A stretch of DNA of 8,484 nucleotides from an uncultured Bacteroidales bacterium (GTDB lineage: Bacteria; Bacteroidota; Bacteroidia; Bacteroidales; Muribaculaceae), in contig USHH01000088.1 of the NCBI GenBank assembly GCA_900554345.1, positions 1 through 8,484 on the forward strand, given 5' to 3'. The translations under genes were made by a program, and so were the position numbers. This document shows positions 6,758 to 8,484 of the stretch, piece by piece. Under the pieces are notes generated by a model. It searched no databases. It was not told the origin of the DNA and saw only the letters and a list, made by a program, of their open reading frames with translations. Position 1 is the first letter of the stretch; each line of letters begins with the position of its first letter.

Positions 6758-7168
6758 ATGAAAAAATTGTATTCAATCCTCCTCCTCCTTTTTTCAGTGG
6801 CCATGATCTCCGTTTCTCTCAGCTCATGCAGCGACGACGATGACGATATCCTCTACGGCAGATGCCGGATCACCGGCGTGGTGGTGGATATGGACGGGAA
6901 GCCTGTCGGGGGTGCCGAGGTCAGGGTCATGCTGGAAGGTGTGGGCAGCAAGCCTGCGGTCGCCACTGCCGACAGCAAGGGATTCTTTGAGCTGGATATG
7001 CGCAAGGCTACGGCTGTCCTCGTTTTTGAGGGCAGGGCTGAAGGATACCGCGATTCCTTCATGGTGATCGAGGTGCCTTTTGCCGACCCCGAGCCCGGCT
7101 CGCTCGGCCATGCCGATTTCGCCATCCAGCTTGCCATGGAGCCGCTCCCTCAATCGACAGACAACTGA
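6758..7168 (+). CDS. Small surface-type lipoprotein with carboxypeptidase-regulatory-like domain
   Basis: A 136-residue protein. Residues 1-23 are a type II signal peptide (MKK, a Leu/Ile/Val-rich core, then LSSC) with the acylated Cys at position 24. Five consecutive Asp (26-30) follow immediately, resembling the acidic lipoprotein-export signal that sends Bacteroidota lipoproteins to the cell surface. The mature part (about 35-128) reads as one CarboxypepD_reg-like beta-sandwich: ITGVVVDMDGKPVGGAEVRV, then TADSKGFFELDM, then a strand-rich tail. No catalytic residues are evident, so a structural, adhesion or ligand-binding role is more likely than an enzymatic one. It resembles small lipoproteins sometimes found next to radical SAM genes in Bacteroidetes, but no radical SAM gene is visible here. 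It is transcribed alone, divergently from DUF418 and convergently with the TonB receptor gene. The A-rich stretch before the ATG suits the phylum's translation starts. Confidence 0.82.
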   Translation: MKKLYSILLLLFSVAMISVSLSSCSDDDDDILYGRCRITGVVVDMDGKPVGGAEVRVMLEGVGSKPAVATADSKGFFELDMRKATAVLVFEGRAEGYRDSFMVIEVPFADPEPGSLGHADFAIQLAMEPLPQSTDN

Positions 7169-7246
7169 CTGTTATAAGCTTATATCTAAAATATGTGTTG
7201 TTGGGATTGCCTCGCCCGTGAGGTGCGGGGCATCCCCCTGAAACCG
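7169..7246. other. Rest of convergent intergenic spacer with palindrome and small hairpin
   Basis: A perfect 12-bp palindrome TATAAGCTTATA lies at 7173-7184, right after the lipoprotein stop. GCCTCGC (7209-7215) can pair with GCGGGGC (7225-7231), with one T/G wobble and a 9-nt loop. This may add to termination of the lipoprotein transcript. No ORF, tRNA or other RNA gene was seen. Confidence 0.4.
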
Positions 7247-7278
7247 TGAAGCCGTCCGGAATCATCCGGGCGGCTTCA
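7247..7278. terminator. Hairpin between convergent genes, likely bidirectional terminator
   Basis: TGAAGCCGTCCGG (7247-7259) pairs with CCGGGCGGCTTCA (7266-7278) across the loop AATCAT. That is a 13-bp stem with a single T/G wobble. It starts two bases past the stop codon of the leftward TonB receptor gene and 78 nt past the stop of the rightward lipoprotein gene. Flanking T-tracts are weak on both strands, so intrinsic termination is probable, not certain. Confidence 0.65.
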
Positions 7279-7279
7279 T

Positions 7280-8484
7280 TCAGAATTTCCATTCCACGCC
7301 GGCCATCGCCGTGGCCTTCGGCATCGGGAAGCCGTAGTTGATCTGATAGCGGGCGCCCCTCAGGTTCTCTCCCTTCACGAAGAGCGTCAGCGGCGCCTGC
7401 CAGGGTATGGTGTAGGCGCAGCGGGCATTGAGAAGGCAGTAGTCTTCCTTGCTCAGCTCCGTGTTGAGTCCCCATATCCCCATTGTGTCGAGCGAGAACT
7501 CCCAGTTGCCGGGCGTATAGCTTACCTCGGCGAAAAGCTTGTTTTTCGGAGCGCCCACGATGCGCTTGTCGGTGTGCAGGTAGGCGTAGCTGGCCGTCAC
7601 CTCCCATTCGTTGTTGATGGTGTAGGTCACGTCGAGCTCGAAGCCCTTGTTGATGAATTTTCCAGTGTTGACGTTCTTCATCCTGTCGTCGACCCTTATC
7701 GTCTGTATCAGGTTGTCGCCGTTGATGTAGTAGAGGGCGAGGCCGGCGTTGAGGCGTCCGTCGAGTAGCCACTGGCGCAGCTCCACCTCGAAGTTGTTCA
7801 TCTTCTCCGGCTGCAGTTCGGGGTTGTGGGGAGGATACATGTAGAGCTCCCTGATGTTGGGGGAGCGGAATCCCTTGCCGTAGCTGAACTTCATCCTTCC
7901 CGACCCGTAGGGGCGAAGTATGAAACCTGCCTGCGGCACCCACTCGTTGCCGAACTGCGACGAGTGCTCCAGCCTGACTCCGGCGTTCAGGCTCAGTATG
8001 TCGCGGAAGAGAGCCTGCTGCATCATCACGTAGCCGGCGATCTCATTGACGTGCCTGTCGATGATGGGGTCTTGCTCTCCGGTGGCCTTGTCGGTGTTGT
8101 ATGCCTTGCCGCCCCAGTGCTTGAAGTCGACGCCGGCGCTCAGGTCGTTGCCCTGCCAGGGGTTCACCGTCTGATAGAGCGTCACGCCCATGTTGTAGTC
8201 TTTGGAGTGGAAGAGGAAGGTGCGTGGCTTGTTGTCGCCGTCGAGCCCGTCGTCGATGTCGTGCTTGCCCCAGTTGTAGTAGGCCTGGATGCCGCCGCTG
8301 CTGATGTCGTAGCGGTTCTTCACGAAAATGGAGGCGGTGGTACGGAACTGTTTCGCCCACATTCCGAGGGGCACTTCACGGTAGACGGAGCCGGGGTTGT
8401 CGGCCTTCGTCTCCGTCAGCATCACGTTGGCTCCGGCCTCCCAGTGGCTCGAGAAGTTGTAGCTCAGCGAGGCATACTGGTTGG
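7280..8484 (-). CDS. TonB-dependent outer-membrane receptor, C-terminal beta-barrel (5' end missing)
   Basis: About 400 residues of the C-terminal barrel are visible. The frame is open to the right edge, so signal peptide, TonB box and plug lie outside. Typical receptor segments occur in order: alternating aromatic/polar strands (SLSYNFSSHWEAGANV at the edge), SYGKGFRSPNIRELYMYPP followed by NPELQPEKMNNFEVELR, then FINKGFELDVTYTINNEWEVTASYAYLHTD, of which the last part is a long strand. It ends in LFVKGENLRGARYQINYG and a final ...VEWKF, whose terminal Phe is the usual barrel-assembly signal. The length and the short NLRGARYQINYGFPMPKATAM ending style suit a BtuB/siderophore-type receptor better than the larger SusC type, so a metal chelate, cobalamin or haem is more likely than a glycan. 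The ligand cannot be read from this part. A hairpin lies just past the stop codon. Confidence 0.88.
   Translation of the reverse strand, partial: NQYASLSYNFSSHWEAGANVMLTETKADNPGSVYREVPLGMWAKQFRTTASIFVKNRYDISSGGIQAYYNWGKHDIDDGLDGDNKPRTFLFHSKDYNMGVTLYQTVNPWQGNDLSAGVDFKHWGGKAYNTDKATGEQDPIIDRHVNEIAGYVMMQQALFRDILSLNAGVRLEHSSQFGNEWVPQAGFILRPYGSGRMKFSYGKGFRSPNIRELYMYPPHNPELQPEKMNNFEVELRQWLLDGRLNAGLALYYINGDNLIQTIRVDDRMKNVNTGKFINKGFELDVTYTINNEWEVTASYAYLHTDKRIVGAPKNKLFAEVSYTPGNWEFSLDTMGIWGLNTELSKEDYCLLNARCAYTIPWQAPLTLFVKGENLRGARYQINYGFPMPKATAMAGVEWKF

Noticed and set aside
7059..7943. A 294-codon minus-strand open frame
   Set aside because: It overlaps the TonB receptor gene in another frame on the same strand and has an Arg/Gln/His-rich translation typical of out-of-frame reading.
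7280..8484. SusC-type glycan transporter
   Set aside because: The C-terminal barrel is short-spaced and ends in the BtuB/siderophore style, and no SusD gene follows it.

Overview
The window looks like a chromosomal segment of a GC-rich member of the Bacteroidota, most likely Bacteroidales. The signs are a TonB-dependent outer-membrane receptor, a short lipoprotein whose acylated Cys is followed by a run of Asp (the surface-export pattern of this phylum), secreted glycoside hydrolases, A-rich translation starts without clear Shine-Dalgarno sequences, and one promoter that matches the Bacteroides consensus (TTTG, 19 nt, TAnnTTTG). Genus cannot be fixed from the sequence.

Layout. Four genes on the minus strand run right to left with gaps of 21, 46 and 18 nt: a DUF418/YeiB-type membrane protein (6619-5450), an AlbA_2/Schlafen-like protein with a RecG-C-like GHKL domain (5428-3722), a secreted GH30 glycosidase (3675-2167), and a secreted GH105 unsaturated-glycuronyl hydrolase fused to a DUF2264 domain (2148 to the left edge, 3' end missing). 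To the right, one plus-strand gene encodes a small lipoprotein with a carboxypeptidase-regulatory-like beta-sandwich (6758-7168). It converges on the 3' part of a minus-strand TonB-dependent receptor gene (7280 to the right edge, 5' end missing). A GC-rich hairpin lies between the convergent genes. No interval over 300 nt lacks a gene; the longest is the 138-nt divergent spacer at 6620-6757.

How the genes may work together. GH30 and GH105-DUF2264 form a saccharolytic pair. GH105 enzymes remove the delta-4,5-unsaturated uronic acid that polysaccharide lyases leave, and GH30 enzymes cleave beta-linked backbones or side chains, so a uronic-acid-containing polysaccharide is the likely substrate. 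No SusC/SusD pair or lyase is visible. The first 26 nt of the two genes share a block in register, suggesting common origin or joint control of their translation starts.

Most interesting. The AlbA_2 gene is AT-rich among GC-rich neighbours and looks acquired. It keeps an E-x4-E...D arrangement resembling the catalytic triad of Schlafen endoribonucleases. Its 3' third holds two perfect inverted repeats 78 bp apart that differ from each other at two positions per arm, and both differences are compensated in the opposite arm. This suggests that the palindromes themselves, and not only the protein, may have been maintained. Nothing in the window proves a new system, but this is the stretch that most deserves follow-up.
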